Position numbers and translations under genes: made by a program | DNA from: Bacteroidia bacterium | Lineage (GTDB): Bacteria > Bacteroidota > Bacteroidia > UKL13-3 | Reading direction: 5' to 3' | Assembly (NCBI GenBank): GCA_023151275.1 | Contig: JAKLJI010000005.1 | Span: forward strand, 62,001-126,000 | Length of the DNA: 64,000 nucleotides | Shown: positions 44,289 through 54,435 of the stretch, in pieces | Position numbering within the stretch: position 1 is the stretch's first letter | Layout: each line of letters opens with the position of its first letter | Notes under the pieces: model-generated | Told to the model about the DNA's origin: nothing | The model's database searches: none | What the model saw: only the letters and a program-made list of their open reading frames with translations

Positions 44289-45284
44289 GTGGTAAAAATT
44301 GGAAAAATAGAATTGGGAGAATTCCCACTCTTGTTAGCTCCTATGGAGGATGTGAGCGATCCACCCTTCAGAGCGGTATGCAAACAAGAAGGTGCCGACC
44401 TGATGTACACTGAATTTATTTCGAGTGAAGGATTGATTCGGGATGCGATTAAGAGCCGGCAAAAGCTGGATATTTTTGATTACGAGCGCCCAATTGGCAT
44501 TCAAATTTTTGGTGGTGACGAGGAAGCAATGACCATGGCCACCCAAATTGTGGATGCAACTGGTCCGGATTTGGTGGATATTAATTTTGGATGTCCGGTA
44601 AAAAAAGTGGTTTGCAAAGGTGCCGGTGCAGGAATTTTGAAGGATGTACCCAAAATGGTGAAACTTACTGAGGCAGTTGTAAAATCAACCAGCCTTCCGG
44701 TTACCGTAAAAACCAGGTTGGGTTGGGATGAAAACAGCATCAATATTCTTGAAGTAGCCGAACGCCTTCAGGATGTCGGCATTCAAGCCTTAACCATTCA
44801 TGGCCGAACCCGCGCCCAAATGTACAAAGGCAGCGCTGATTGGTCGTTGATTGCACGAGTAAAAGAAAATCCTCGTGTGCATATCCCCATTTTTGGAAAC
44901 GGTGATATTGATAGTCCGGAAAAGGCTTTGCTTTACAAAAACAGCTATGGCGTAGATGGCATTATGATTGGTAGAGCGGCAATTGGTTATCCTTGGATTT
45001 TCCGTGAAATCAAGCATTATTTCAAAACAGGAGAACATTTGGCAGCTCCTAGCATTGATGAACGAGTAAGAGTATGCAAACAGCACTTGGAGAAATCGGT
45101 TGAATGGAAAGGCGAAGTGCCCGGCATCCTTGAAATGAGACCGCATTATAGCCACTATTTCAAAGGATTAAACCATTTCAAAGAGTTCAGAACCCGATTG
45201 GTAACCACCAATGCTTATTCAGACTTGTTGGCCATTTTGGAAGAGATAGAATTGCACTACTCCGAAACTACGGAAGCGGTTTAA
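44289..45284 (+). CDS. dusB: tRNA-dihydrouridine synthase B
   Basis: A 331-residue flavoenzyme reducing uridine to dihydrouridine in tRNA D-loops. Signatures: LLLAPMEDVSDPPFRAVCKQ (FMN site), INFGCPVKKVVCKGAGAG with the catalytic cysteine, TVKTRLGW, LTIHGRTRAQMYKGSADW, and IFGNGDI...IMIGRAAIGYPW. The GTG at 44289 is the start because homologs begin with VKIG...LLLAPM and because the promoter element lies just upstream; the open frame reaching back to 44103 is antisense to the CPBP gene. The 3' end overlaps the convergent hydrolase gene by four bases. Confidence 0.93.
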   Translation: MVKIGKIELGEFPLLLAPMEDVSDPPFRAVCKQEGADLMYTEFISSEGLIRDAIKSRQKLDIFDYERPIGIQIFGGDEEAMTMATQIVDATGPDLVDINFGCPVKKVVCKGAGAGILKDVPKMVKLTEAVVKSTSLPVTVKTRLGWDENSINILEVAERLQDVGIQALTIHGRTRAQMYKGSADWSLIARVKENPRVHIPIFGNGDIDSPEKALLYKNSYGVDGIMIGRAAIGYPWIFREIKHYFKTGEHLAAPSIDERVRVCKQHLEKSVEWKGEVPGILEMRPHYSHYFKGLNHFKEFRTRLVTTNAYSDLLAILEEIELHYSETTEAV

Positions 45285-46618
45285 GGCCGACTTTTTAGCC
45301 AGTTCACCAAATCCAGAATCACTTCTTCCGAAACGTTTTCGGGACGGTTGTATTCATTGGGATCGGAAGGTCCTTCTCCCCTACCTGTTAAAAACAGGTG
45401 ATTGAGTTTAGGATACGTTTTTAAGGTGCAGTCGGACTTGCCATTTAGGGTTGATTTCCACAATTCAAAATCCTTCATGGTAACCTGGTAATCGCGTTCG
45501 CCCTGTAGAAAAAGCATTGGTTTCCTTATGGCCACTGCCATTTTCGGCATGTCTAATTTAGCCAGAAATTTCCAGTAGTTGTGGGTATAAGGCTCAAAAA
45601 TGGGTTCGTTTTTATCCAGGTTTTCAATCTTGCCAGGCATGGAATTATCGAATTTCCGATACAGCTGTTCAAGTTTGAGAGAATCTTCCTTCGAGAGTTT
45701 AGAAAATGAGCTGAGGTAAGCCACTTGCTCTTTCGCTAGTTCAGGTATTGGTCTAAGGGTTCCAGCCATGGAAATAAAACCCGCAATTCCTTTCAATTCT
45801 TCATTGAATAAAGGTATCAAAGCTCCGCCTTGGCTATGTCCAAGGATGTAGATTCTCTTGGCATTGAGTTCTGGTCTTTTGGCAAGTTTCTTTACAATTT
45901 CCTTCAAATCCTGGAGGTATTCGGTTCGAATATCAAAAGGCTCCTTCCCATCTTGGTCGTTTTTTACCAGCTGACCTAAATAATCATGGGTTCGTTTATC
46001 GTATCTGAAACTTGCAATTCCTTTGGAAGCCAAACCCCAAGCGATGTCTTTGTAAATTTTGTTGGGTCCAATGGAGCAATCCTTGTCAATTCCTCCAGAA
46101 CCGGGAACAATGATAACGCAGGCAAAAGGTTCTCCAGAAGCAGGCATACTTAATTTCCCTGAATTGGGAAATTGGGGTTCACCAAAATCAATTTTCACTT
46201 CCTTAATTTTCTCTGGATTAAGCCAAGCTGGAGGCGAGTACGGAATTTGACCGGGCACAATAAATAAGCCGGCAATCAAACCCGTTTTATCGAAAGTAAC
46301 TTTGAGTTGAGCTTTTCCCTTTTGAAGTTTTATTGGAAGCAGGGTCACAAAAAGGCTATCCATTTCCTCCACAACTGCTTCACCATGGTCGCTAGCCAAT
46401 CCTAAGCTCATGGTAACTTGGCCCCAAACACCTTCCAGCATATCGGGTTGAATTTGCCGCTTCATGGTTTTATCAAAGCGGGAATAAACGGCATCAAAAG
46501 AATCGGCTTTGAACCATTCAAAAACACGAACCGCCTCCGATTCGCACCAGGCTTTAGAAACCTGAGCCTGAATACTCGAAGCAAACAAACAAATCAAGAC
46601 AACACCAATGAATCGCAT
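45281..46618 (-). CDS. Secreted alpha/beta hydrolase with N-terminal DUF3887 domain
   Basis: A 445-residue exported hydrolase. Signal peptide at residues 1-18 (MRFIGVVLICLFASSIQAQ). A DUF3887-like domain covers about 22-110 (EAVRVFEWFKADSFDAVYSR). The alpha/beta-hydrolase domain has the oxyanion stretch VIIVPGSGGIDKD, nucleophile Ser in GHSQGGALIP, and the acid/histidine end near LKTYPKLNHLF with FLQGERDYQV. The dienelactone-hydrolase-like group acts on esters or cell-envelope lipids; the exact substrate is unknown. A single gene, convergent with dusB. Confidence 0.88.
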   Translation of the reverse strand: MRFIGVVLICLFASSIQAQVSKAWCESEAVRVFEWFKADSFDAVYSRFDKTMKRQIQPDMLEGVWGQVTMSLGLASDHGEAVVEEMDSLFVTLLPIKLQKGKAQLKVTFDKTGLIAGLFIVPGQIPYSPPAWLNPEKIKEVKIDFGEPQFPNSGKLSMPASGEPFACVIIVPGSGGIDKDCSIGPNKIYKDIAWGLASKGIASFRYDKRTHDYLGQLVKNDQDGKEPFDIRTEYLQDLKEIVKKLAKRPELNAKRIYILGHSQGGALIPLFNEELKGIAGFISMAGTLRPIPELAKEQVAYLSSFSKLSKEDSLKLEQLYRKFDNSMPGKIENLDKNEPIFEPYTHNYWKFLAKLDMPKMAVAIRKPMLFLQGERDYQVTMKDFELWKSTLNGKSDCTLKTYPKLNHLFLTGRGEGPSDPNEYNRPENVSEEVILDLVNWLKSRP

Positions 46619-46648
46619 TGGCTCAATATACGATGAAAAATGAACATG

Positions 46649-46676
46649 AAAAAACCCGTAGGAGAACCTACGGGCC
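46649..46676 (-). terminator. Terminator after tonB
   Basis: Eight-bp stem CCCGTAGG / CCTACGGG (46655-46674) with loop AGAA, followed on the minus strand by six T. Confidence 0.9.
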
Positions 46677-46722
46677 TTTCACACACTTTATCAAACAAAC
46701 AGGAAACCAGAAAACCTGTCAA

Positions 46723-47535
46723 TTACTGATAGGTATCAAAACGAATGGGCAAAAGCAATTTAACTGCCACCTTCTTTCCATTTTGAATACCAGGACTCCA
46801 TTTGGGCATTTCACCCACCACGCGAGCCGCTTCTTCATCGCAACCAAACCCAACACCTCTTTCTATGTCTACATAATCTATGGTGCCATCTTCCAAAACC
46901 ACAAAAGTTACAACCACTTTTCCTTTAACGCCGTTTTCCAATGCCCATTGTGGGTAGCGAAGATTTGAGCTGATGTATTTTTGCAAAGCTTCCATTCCAC
47001 CCGGATACTGTGGCATGATTTCACTTACAGTTACATAATTTGGGCCTTGTGGCTTTGGCACTTCAAAGGAGATTGGGCCGGGACCAGAACCTCCACTGCC
47101 AAGCAATTTGCCACCTAATCCGCCAGTTTCACCAGATGAAATTCCAAATGAAGTACCAGCGGTCCTTAGCAATGGCTTTTTCAGGTCTTTCCTGATTATT
47201 TTCTCCCTAACTTTTTTATTCGCCACAATAACAAACTCTTGGGTTTGCGGCAATTCAATTTCAAATTCACTGAATGTAACCTGCTCCTTTATTCCGCCAC
47301 TTTTCTTTTGTTGGCCACTACCTGTGCTTCCACCGGGTAATTGAGTTTCTACTTTTTTTGACTTCCACGAAACACCAATCAGCAACAACAAAAAAAGTGG
47401 TACAAGAGTAAAATAAATGGAGCGAGTTAAGGTGTCTGAATAAGACCTGCGAAGCGCGTAAGCTCCATACGCTTTGTTACGGTTTTCAAAAACAAGCTCG
47501 TCGAGGTTGTTTTTGTCGGTGAACAGGGTTTTCAT
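46723..47535 (-). CDS. TonB-family energy transducer
   Basis: A 270-residue TonB-like protein. A short cytoplasmic N-terminus carries the Bacteroidota pattern FENRNKAYGAYALRRSY (residues 17-33). One transmembrane helix lies at about 41-59 (TLVPLFLLLLIGVSW region). A Gly/Ser/Pro/Lys-rich periplasmic linker follows, and the C-terminal TonB domain is at about 180-268 (MPQYPGGMEALQKYI, YPQWALENGVKGKVVVTFVV, LLLPIRFDTYQ). It would pass proton-motive energy to outer-membrane receptors such as the one at 15 kb. No exbB/exbD lies nearby. Closed by a terminator. Confidence 0.93.
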   Translation of the reverse strand: MKTLFTDKNNLDELVFENRNKAYGAYALRRSYSDTLTRSIYFTLVPLFLLLLIGVSWKSKKVETQLPGGSTGSGQQKKSGGIKEQVTFSEFEIELPQTQEFVIVANKKVREKIIRKDLKKPLLRTAGTSFGISSGETGGLGGKLLGSGGSGPGPISFEVPKPQGPNYVTVSEIMPQYPGGMEALQKYISSNLRYPQWALENGVKGKVVVTFVVLEDGTIDYVDIERGVGFGCDEEAARVVGEMPKWSPGIQNGKKVAVKLLLPIRFDTYQ

Positions 47536-47627
47536 GGTCGTGGTTATTAATGACCATTAAACCCCAAAATGAAAACTCTGGTATCAGATTAAGATTTTCC
47601 TGACAGCCTTATGACTGAACAAGAAAT

Positions 47628-48911
47628 TTAGGAAACAAACTCAAATCCGATATCTCTTCGGAAGTATTTGTTCTTGAAATCAATTTTTAATGCATTGCTT
47701 TTTGAGGTTTCCAGTGCTTCTGAGAGTGTAGTTGCAAGTGAGGTAACTGCCAAAACACGGCCGCCATTGCTAACAATCTCACCCGTTTCAGGTTTGAATT
47801 TTGTTCCGGCATGAAACAAAACACTTCCGCTTGCTTCCTCCAATTCGGTAATTGGAAATCCTTTGGCGTAATCGCCAGGGTACCCTTCAGAAACCAGCAT
47901 AACCGTTGCGGCATGTCTTGGGTCGGTTTGAAGCTTGCAATTGGCCAAATTTCCAGTTCCGCAGGCCAACATCAATTCTACCAAATCGCTTTGAATTCTT
48001 GGAAGTACAACCTCGGTTTCCGGATCACCCATCCTGCAATTGTATTCAATCACAAATGGTTCGTCGCCAACCTTCATCAAACCAATAAAAATAAACCCTT
48101 TGTAGTTGATGCCTTCTGATTTTAAACCTTGAATGGTGGGTTCAACAATGCGGGTTTTCACTTTTTGCATGAAAGCTTCGTCTGCGAATGGAACCGGAGA
48201 TATGGCGCCCATTCCTCCTGTATTCAAGCCTGTATCACCTTCGCCAATGCGCTTGTAATCTTTGGCTTCGGGCAAAATAACATAAGAAGAACCATCAACC
48301 AGTACAAAAACTGAACATTCAATTCCTTCAAGAAACTCTTCAATCACAACGGTAGAACCGGCATTGCCAAATTTGGCTTCCTGAATCATCAATTTAAGTT
48401 CATGGGTGGCTTCTTCGCGGTTATTTAAAATAAGCACCCCTTTACCCGCTGCAAGTCCATCTGCTTTTAAAACCACGGGCATTGCATGTTGGTTCAGGTA
48501 ATCCAATCCATCCGAAAGGTTTTGGCTTGAAAAACTTTTATAGGCGGCAGTTGGAATTCCGTGGCGCATCATAAAGGCCTTGCTCCAATCTTTAGAGCCT
48601 TCCAGGATGGCTCCATTTTTTCCGGGACCAACCATTGGGATATGCTTCAACTCGGTCTGCGATTCAAAATAATCGCGGATTCCCTTCACAAGTGGTTCTT
48701 CTGGACCAACCAGGACCAAGCCAATTTGATTATCGAGGCAAAATTGGCCTACTTCATCAAACTTCAAGGGATTAAGCTCTACATTGATTCCCAACTGGGC
48801 TGTGCCGGCATTGCCCGGCATAATGTATAAGTTCTGACAGAGTTGACTTTGACGAAATTTATAAGCGAAGGCATGTTCACGCCCACCGGAACCAATTACT
48901 AAAATATTCAC
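47628..48911 (-). CDS. purD: Phosphoribosylamine-glycine ligase
   Basis: A 427-residue ATP-grasp enzyme joining glycine to phosphoribosylamine in purine synthesis. Signatures: [15 protein letters not shown] at the N-terminus, [38 protein letters not shown] and [17 protein letters not shown]. The start is the GTG at 48911: an upstream TTG at 48932 lies inside the TATATTTG promoter element and cannot be translated from that promoter. Family length is about 425. Cytoplasmic. Neighbouring folA is upstream on the same strand, linking two nucleotide-precursor pathways. Confidence 0.95.
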   Translation of the reverse strand: MNILVIGSGGREHAFAYKFRQSQLCQNLYIMPGNAGTAQLGINVELNPLKFDEVGQFCLDNQIGLVLVGPEEPLVKGIRDYFESQTELKHIPMVGPGKNGAILEGSKDWSKAFMMRHGIPTAAYKSFSSQNLSDGLDYLNQHAMPVVLKADGLAAGKGVLILNNREEATHELKLMIQEAKFGNAGSTVVIEEFLEGIECSVFVLVDGSSYVILPEAKDYKRIGEGDTGLNTGGMGAISPVPFADEAFMQKVKTRIVEPTIQGLKSEGINYKGFIFIGLMKVGDEPFVIEYNCRMGDPETEVVLPRIQSDLVELMLACGTGNLANCKLQTDPRHAATVMLVSEGYPGDYAKGFPITELEEASGSVLFHAGTKFKPETGEIVSNGGRVLAVTSLATTLSEALETSKSNALKIDFKNKYFRRDIGFEFVS

Positions 48912-48929
48912 GCGAAAAGATTTGAGAGG

Positions 48930-48937
48930 CAAATATA
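48930..48937 (-). promoter_or_regulatory. Predicted -7 element of purD
   Basis: TATATTTG on the minus strand, an exact TAnnTTTG match 18 bases before the GTG start and one base past the end of folA. It suggests purD can be transcribed separately. Confidence 0.55.
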
Positions 48938-48938
48938 A

Positions 48939-49448
48939 TCAAAGCCCCGCGCCATGTGGAATTTTCCGCTCCCAAAGCTGAAAGGAATAGCTGTAAGGGT
49001 GTTTTTCATCAGCCTGAATGGTTTCTGAATTTACAAGTTCCCACTCATCAGAAGCCAATTCCGGAAAAAAGGCATCTGCCTCAAACTGATGGTGAATTCG
49101 GGTTAAATAAACCCGATTGCAAAGTGGCAATGCCTGTTTGTAAACGGTATCACCACCAATAACAAATGCTTCTGTTTCTCCGAGCTGGGCTGCCGCCGCG
49201 AGCGCCGTTCCCAACTGGTTGAAAACCTGCACCCCTTCCACCTGAAAACCCGATTTACTCAAGACCATATTGGTGCGATTAGGCAATGGCTTTCCAATGG
49301 ATTCGTAGGTTTTTCGACCCATAATGATGCAGTGGCCGCTGGTTAATTTTTTGAAGTACTTGAGGTCGTTGGGCAAATGGCAAAGCAATTGATTGTCTTT
49401 GCCAATGGCCTGATTTTCGGAAGCTGCAACGATGAGTGATGTAATCAT
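48939..49448 (-). CDS. folA: Dihydrofolate reductase
   Basis: A 169-residue reductase making tetrahydrofolate. Signatures: IVAASENQAIGKDNQLLCHLPNDLKYFK at the N-terminus (substrate Asp in HLPNDLKYF), GRKTYESIGKPLPNRTNMV for NADPH binding, and FVIGGDTVYKQALP. Normal length. It lies between dnaA (upstream, with a terminator between) and purD (27 bases downstream) on the minus strand. Cytoplasmic, and the likely target of antifolates in this organism. Confidence 0.96.
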   Translation of the reverse strand: MITSLIVAASENQAIGKDNQLLCHLPNDLKYFKKLTSGHCIIMGRKTYESIGKPLPNRTNMVLSKSGFQVEGVQVFNQLGTALAAAAQLGETEAFVIGGDTVYKQALPLCNRVYLTRIHHQFEADAFFPELASDEWELVNSETIQADEKHPYSYSFQLWERKIPHGAGL

Positions 49449-49453
49449 ACGAT

Positions 49454-49484
49454 AAAAAAAGGCAGCCTGTTTCCAAACTGCCTT
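49454..49484 (-). terminator. Terminator after dnaA
   Basis: Arms AAGGCAG and CTGCCTT with a 12-base loop containing further partial pairing, seven T on the minus strand. It lies between dnaA and folA. Confidence 0.82.
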
Positions 49485-49491
49485 CGGTTAT

Positions 49492-50928
49492 TTAAACAAG
49501 GTTCATTTTAATTCGTTTGCCAATTTCGTCAATGTCTGCCTTGAACTTCTTATCGGTTTCCATAAGGTCGTTTACGGTTTGGCAAGCATGGATAACCGTA
49601 GAGTGGTCACGTCCACCAAAGTGCATACCAATGGTTTTTAGTGATGACTTGGTAAGGTCTTTTGCGTAGAACATGGAAATCTGACGCGCTTGAACGATTT
49701 CACGCTTACGGGTTTTTGATTTTACCTGATCCACCGGAATAGAGAAGTAATCGCAAACTAGTTTTTGAATGTATTCGATAGAAATTTCGCGGGTATTGTT
49801 TTTCACAAAATTCTTCAGAATCTGCTTAGCCAATTCCAGGTTAACATCTTTTTTATTTAAGCTGGCCTGAGCCAATAAGCTTACCAGAGCACCTTGAAGT
49901 TCGCGAACGTTTGTATTGATATTGTGCGATACATATTCCACAACTTCTCTGTTAAGTGCAATACCATCGTTGTACATCATGTGCTCAAGAATGGCAAGGC
50001 GAGTTTCAAAATCAGGCACCTGCAAATCTGCCGACAAACCCCATTTGAACCTGCTCAACAAGCGCTCGTCCATGCCTTTCAAATCTTTTGGCGCACGGTC
50101 TGAGGTAAGAATGATTTGCTTTCCTTGCTGGTGAAGGTGGTTAAATATGGTAAAGAAGATTTCTTGAGTCTTCTGTTTGTTCTCCAAAAACTGCACATCA
50201 TCAACAATCAAAACATCAACCTGTTGGTAGTAATTGATAAAGTCTTGACTTGAGTTGTTGCGAATTGCATCTACAAATTGGTTGATGAATTTCTCAACCG
50301 GCACATACAAAACAATCTTGCTTTTGCTGTTTTGTTTGATGAGGTTACCGATGGCATGAACCAAGTGGGTTTTGCCAAGGCCAGTCTCCGAAAAAATCAT
50401 CAATGGATTGAACGAAGTCCCGCCTGGTTTGTTGGCAACAGCTAAACCTGCGCTGCGGGCAAGACGGTTACAATCACCTTCAATAAAATTATCAAAAGTT
50501 AAACTTTGATTTAAGTTACTTTCAATATGTATTTTTTTGATTCCGGGAATGATAAATGGATTCTTGATACCCGGATTTAAATTCAAACCTTGTCCCGCTT
50601 GTTGAGGTTCTACCTTTTGGGAATTGCTTCCTGGAAGGTTAACCATATAGGTAGAAGAATTGCTGCTTCCGTTTTCCACAATGATATTGTATTCCAAACG
50701 AGCGCCAACACCAAGTTCTTGCTTTAAGGTTTTCTTCAACAGGTTCACATAATGCTCTTCAAGCCACTCATAAAAAAACTGAGAAGGAACCTGAATAGTC
50801 AACACTTTGTTTTCCAGCTTAATGGGTTTAATGGGCTCGAACCAGGTTTTAAAACTTTGGGTTGGCACATTGTCCTGAATCAATTTTAAGATGCTGTTCC
50901 ACACGCTCTCACAAGTCTTTTCGGTCAT
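49492..50928 (-). CDS. dnaA: Chromosomal replication initiator DnaA
   Basis: A 478-residue initiator from the ATG at 50928 (MTEKTCESVWN), which fits relatives and is preceded by AAGGA at proper spacing; ATGs at 50943 and 50964 are alternatives. Domain I covers residues about 1-85 (SFKTWFEPIKPIKL), and domain II is a short linker. The AAA+ domain has Walker A SETGLGKTH and Walker B VLIVDDVQFLENK. The C-terminal DNA-binding domain carries RKREIVQARQISMFYAKD and the signature GGRDHSTVIHACQTV that reads DnaA boxes. The preceding intergenic region is a candidate origin. Confidence 0.97.
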   Translation of the reverse strand: MTEKTCESVWNSILKLIQDNVPTQSFKTWFEPIKPIKLENKVLTIQVPSQFFYEWLEEHYVNLLKKTLKQELGVGARLEYNIIVENGSSNSSTYMVNLPGSNSQKVEPQQAGQGLNLNPGIKNPFIIPGIKKIHIESNLNQSLTFDNFIEGDCNRLARSAGLAVANKPGGTSFNPLMIFSETGLGKTHLVHAIGNLIKQNSKSKIVLYVPVEKFINQFVDAIRNNSSQDFINYYQQVDVLIVDDVQFLENKQKTQEIFFTIFNHLHQQGKQIILTSDRAPKDLKGMDERLLSRFKWGLSADLQVPDFETRLAILEHMMYNDGIALNREVVEYVSHNINTNVRELQGALVSLLAQASLNKKDVNLELAKQILKNFVKNNTREISIEYIQKLVCDYFSIPVDQVKSKTRKREIVQARQISMFYAKDLTKSSLKTIGMHFGGRDHSTVIHACQTVNDLMETDKKFKADIDEIGKRIKMNLV

Positions 50929-51185
50929 ATCTTTTTCCTTCATATCGTTCGTGAAAATGGGCAAAAAAGTTCACATAGGAAAGTGTTATCAACATCAAAT
51001 TGTATAAATTTTCATTGCTAATTTTTTACCCACTGATTTTTAACACCATTGTAATTTCAATGAAAAAAAATTTTTTGGATTGCGACATTCTTTGTAAACC
51101 CTGAGGCGCATTTTTGTTGACAACAACTCAAGTTGCTAGACTCACAGCGGTTTACCTTGTTTACAACAGGTTAATACAATTTCAA
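50929..51185. other. AT-rich intergenic region upstream of dnaA (candidate origin region)
   Basis: This 257-base gap is AT-rich and holds TTATCAACA (50986-50994), one base from the DnaA box TTATCCACA. It also holds a palindrome TTGTTGACAACAA (51114-51126) and several weaker TT-rich 9-mers. Such a mix is suggestive of an origin, but the box count is low and no skew can be computed here. It must at least hold the dnaA promoter. Confidence 0.3.
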
Positions 51186-52118
51186 TTAACCAAGGTTTCC
51201 TAAGGATATCAACTGTGAGGATGCCAAATTCTTGCGCCGGCCCTGCGTTTCAAAGGTCAAATCAAGTCTGCCTAGGCGTAAACCGCCCCATCCAACCTGA
51301 TTCACTATGACTTTGTTCCCCATTTTATTGGTTTCTAGCACTGGTTGATCGAGAAAAGTATGCGTATGGCCACCGAGGATGATATCCACATCGGCTTCTG
51401 ATTTTGCCAAAACCAAATCGCTTACTTTATTCTCCTTATAACTATGTCCCAAATGCGAAAGGCAAATAATCAGCTCGCATTTTTTCTCAACCCGCAAAAA
51501 CTGCCCCATCTTTATTGCAGCTTTAATTGGATCGTTGTAGGAAACTCCGGCATAGAGATTATCCGGAACCAAACCCGTCAATTCAATTCCTAGCCCAAAA
51601 ACACCAATGCGAATGCCTTGCTTTGAAAATATTCGATACGGCTCAACCAAATTGGCCAAGGCTGTTTTTCCAAAATCGTAATTGCTGTTGATGATAGGAA
51701 ACTTTCTAAAAGGTGCCTGTTTGATTAGGCCTTCTATTCCATTGTCGAAATCATGATTTCCAAGGGTGCAGGCGTCATAGCCCATTTCGCTCATCAATTT
51801 GTATTCAAGCTCACCCCCGTAAAAATTGAAATAAGGTGTTCCCTGGAAAATATCACCTGAATCCAGAAGCAATACATTGGATTCACTTTCCCGAATTTTT
51901 CGAATGGCTTCTGCTCTTCTTACCGCACCACCCTGACCGCCAAATTTTTTATCTGTCGCTGGAAAAGGGTCAATTCGGCTATGCCAATCATTGGTATGAA
52001 GGACAGTTAATCTCAGCTCTTTTGATTCGGCAAAAACCCTTAGTGGTGAATTCGCAGCAGCACCAAAACCAACCAGGTAAATGGTTTTCTTTAGAAAATC
52101 TCTCCTATCAGTTTTCAA
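51186..52118 (-). CDS. Metallophosphatase (catalytic half of 5'-nucleotidase), Tat-type signal
   Basis: A 310-residue exported phosphoesterase. The N-terminus has a twin-arginine motif, DRRDFLKK, and a hydrophobic stretch to about residue 30. Metal-binding motifs follow in order: LHTNDWHSRIDPF, LDSGDIFQGTPYF, LGNHDFDNG, LSHLGHS and LGGHTHTFLD. This is the two-metal catalytic domain of UshA-type 5'-nucleotidases without their C-terminal specificity domain, which is encoded by the gene just upstream (11-base overlap). Together they equal one normal 5'-nucleotidase. It probably cleaves extracytoplasmic nucleotides. Confidence 0.92.
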   Translation of the reverse strand: MKTDRRDFLKKTIYLVGFGAAANSPLRVFAESKELRLTVLHTNDWHSRIDPFPATDKKFGGQGGAVRRAEAIRKIRESESNVLLLDSGDIFQGTPYFNFYGGELEYKLMSEMGYDACTLGNHDFDNGIEGLIKQAPFRKFPIINSNYDFGKTALANLVEPYRIFSKQGIRIGVFGLGIELTGLVPDNLYAGVSYNDPIKAAIKMGQFLRVEKKCELIICLSHLGHSYKENKVSDLVLAKSEADVDIILGGHTHTFLDQPVLETNKMGNKVIVNQVGWGGLRLGRLDLTFETQGRRKNLASSQLISLGNLG

Positions 52119-52872
52119 TGGTAATCCTCCCCTCCTTAATAGAATAAACAGGTACTCCCAATTGGCCCATGGTTCCTAATTCGGTCATAAGCGCATCTCT
52201 CAATTTTACTTCAAGGGAATAACGCTCTTGAGCCTTTTTGAAAACGCTCATATTATCGCCACCATTGGCCAGGTAATCGCTGGTTATTACCCAATAGCTG
52301 GCGTTGTCATCTAGTGGGGTATTTTTGATTTTTGCCTCAATTAACTTCTTAGCGTTCCCTTTCAATTTCAAACCTGATACCGGAGCTCCATTTTGAGCCA
52401 AGATAACCTGAAACAATTCCCTACAGTCGGAGCCTTTCATGCGCAATGCCACCAATTCATTCTCGAAGGGCATCAACTCAAAAACCATTCCTCGTGTAAT
52501 TTCACCGGGATAAATAACCGGCAAGCGGAGTCCGCCGTGGTTCAAGACACAAAAATTAGCTTCAAATCCCTTGGTTCGAACACAGTAGGCCATCAACACA
52601 TCAGCAACCATGTTACCAAGTGTGCCTTCCGGTTGTGCTTTTTGCAATTCCACTTCAACGCGCACGAGTGGAATGCTCATTTGGCTGTCTATTTTTTGTT
52701 TGTAAGGGGCAATCAGCGAAACTAAACTCGAGCTGGCATCTGAACTGGAATCAACCATGTTCAGGTAGCTCACCCTTGATTTCGTCAGGTGATAGTTTCC
52801 GGAACAAGCCGAAAGTAGCAGCGCCAAAATTAGCCCAGCAAATGCCGAACGGAAATGCCCCTGTTTAATCAT
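52108..52872 (-). CDS. 5'-nucleotidase C-terminal domain lipoprotein
   Basis: A 254-residue lipoprotein from the ATG at 52872. The signal peptide ends in lipobox LLSAC ([19 protein letters not shown]). The rest is the 5_nucleotid_C specificity domain: [20 protein letters not shown] near the start, [20 protein letters not shown], and [18 protein letters not shown]. It lacks the metal-binding catalytic domain, which is encoded by the next gene (11-base overlap). Its own ATG shares four bases (ATGA) with the stop of the mutase gene. The split and the lipid anchor suggest the two proteins assemble at the membrane surface. Confidence 0.9.
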   Translation of the reverse strand: MIKQGHFRSAFAGLILALLLSACSGNYHLTKSRVSYLNMVDSSSDASSSLVSLIAPYKQKIDSQMSIPLVRVEVELQKAQPEGTLGNMVADVLMAYCVRTKGFEANFCVLNHGGLRLPVIYPGEITRGMVFELMPFENELVALRMKGSDCRELFQVILAQNGAPVSGLKLKGNAKKLIEAKIKNTPLDDNASYWVITSDYLANGGDNMSVFKKAQERYSLEVKLRDALMTELGTMGQLGVPVYSIKEGRITIEN

Positions 52873-54419
52873 GCTCTGTATTCTCCAAAAACGCCTCTCA
52901 GGCAATCGGCAATTTCTCCCAAGGTGGTGTAATCGCTTACTGCATCAATCAATAAAGGCATGAGGTTGGTATCTGCTTTTGCAGCTTGCTCAATGGCCAA
53001 TAGGTGTTTCGCAACCATTTCGTTGTTACGTTCAGATTTCAACTGCTTCAGTTTTTCCATCTGACTAATGCGAATGCTATCGTCAACCTTAAACACTGGA
53101 GGTTTTACTTCCTCGTTTACGGTAAACTTATTTACACCAACAATAACCTTTTCTTCACTTTCTATTTGAGTTTGATAGCGGTAACTGGCTTCTGCAATTT
53201 CACGTTGCATAAAGCCTTGCTCAATGGCCTCAACCGAGCCTCCCATCGCATCAATTCTATGAATATACTCCCAGGCTTTCTCCTCAATTTGATTGGTAAG
53301 CTCTTCAACAAAATAACTTCCCGCCATTGGATCAACCGTATCAATTACCCCACTTTCGTAAGCAATAATTTGTTGGGTACGAAGGGCTGTTCGCGCCGCA
53401 GCTTCGGTTGGGAGACTTAAGGCCTCATCAAAACCGTTGGTATGTAAGCTTTGTGTTCCGCCCATAACGGCAGCCAATGCCTGAAGTGTAACCCGTACTA
53501 TATTGTTTTCGGCCTGTTGAGCCTGAAGTGTAGAACCGCCGGTTTGCGTATGAAAACGCAGCATCATGGCTTTGGGATTTGTAGCCCCTAATTCTTTGGC
53601 AATCTTTGCCCACATCCTTCTTGCAGCGCGAAACTTGGCAATTTCCTCAAAGAAATGGTTGTGCGCATTGAAGAAGAAAGATAGCCTTTGTCCAAATTGA
53701 TTAATATCCATTCCTTTTTGAATGGCAGCCTGTGCATAGGCTTTTGCATTTGAAAGGGTGAAGGCAATCTCCTGAACAGCGGTTGATCCTGCTTCACGAA
53801 TGTGATAGCCCGAAATGGAAATGGTATTCCATTTGGGAACTTCCCTTCCGCAGTAATCAAAAATATCGGTGATGATGCGCATGCTGGGCTTTGGAGGATA
53901 GATATAGGTTCCTCTCGCAGCATACTCCTTTAAAATATCATTCTGAATGGTTCCTGAAATCTTGCGGATATCAGCACCTTGTTTTCTCGCCAAAGCAATG
54001 TAAAAAGAGAGCAAAGTTGAAGCCGTGGCATTGATGGTCATGCTGGTGGTGATGTCCTGAAGTTGAATCCCATCAAACAGCACTTCCATATCGCGTAAAC
54101 TATCAATAGCAACACCCACTTTACCAACTTCCCCTTCTGCCATGGCATGGTCGCTATCGTATCCAATTTGGGTTGGCAAATCAAAGGCCACGCTTAGGCC
54201 CATTGTACCATTTGCCAGCAAATATTTGTAACGCTTATTGCTTTCCTCTGCTGTTGAAAAACCAGCATACTGGCGCATAGTCCACAAGCGACCACGGTAC
54301 ATATCCGATTGAACACCACGTGTAAAAGGCCATTCTCCGGGATTCTCGGTATTGGCGATGGGTTGCTTGTAAAGGTCCCGAATTTCTATTCCGGAATCGG
54401 TGATAAATTTCTTTTCCAT
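52869..54419 (-). CDS. Methylmalonyl-CoA mutase-like large subunit
   Basis: A 516-residue acyl-CoA mutase catalytic subunit without the cobalamin-binding domain. Signatures: [19 protein letters not shown] at about residue 28, [53 protein letters not shown] and [15 protein letters not shown]. Length and lack of the C-terminal B12 domain match separately encoded large subunits; the small B12-binding subunit is not in the window. It rearranges methylmalonyl-CoA to succinyl-CoA or a similar acyl-CoA pair in the cytoplasm. It is the second gene of an operon with a membrane protein and the split nucleotidase. The exact substrate (methylmalonyl, isobutyryl or other) is open. Confidence 0.92.
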   Translation of the reverse strand: MEKKFITDSGIEIRDLYKQPIANTENPGEWPFTRGVQSDMYRGRLWTMRQYAGFSTAEESNKRYKYLLANGTMGLSVAFDLPTQIGYDSDHAMAEGEVGKVGVAIDSLRDMEVLFDGIQLQDITTSMTINATASTLLSFYIALARKQGADIRKISGTIQNDILKEYAARGTYIYPPKPSMRIITDIFDYCGREVPKWNTISISGYHIREAGSTAVQEIAFTLSNAKAYAQAAIQKGMDINQFGQRLSFFFNAHNHFFEEIAKFRAARRMWAKIAKELGATNPKAMMLRFHTQTGGSTLQAQQAENNIVRVTLQALAAVMGGTQSLHTNGFDEALSLPTEAAARTALRTQQIIAYESGVIDTVDPMAGSYFVEELTNQIEEKAWEYIHRIDAMGGSVEAIEQGFMQREIAEASYRYQTQIESEEKVIVGVNKFTVNEEVKPPVFKVDDSIRISQMEKLKQLKSERNNEMVAKHLLAIEQAAKADTNLMPLLIDAVSDYTTLGEIADCLRGVFGEYRA

Positions 54420-54435
54420 GTGTTAACTGGCTCTA

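Noticed and set aside
48912-48932. TTG start of purD
   Set aside because: The TTG is the last part of the TATATTTG promoter element; GTG at 48911 fits the family start.
53004-53420. 138-residue plus-strand frame inside the mutase gene
   Set aside because: Shadow of the mutase coding strand; no family, promoter or start context.
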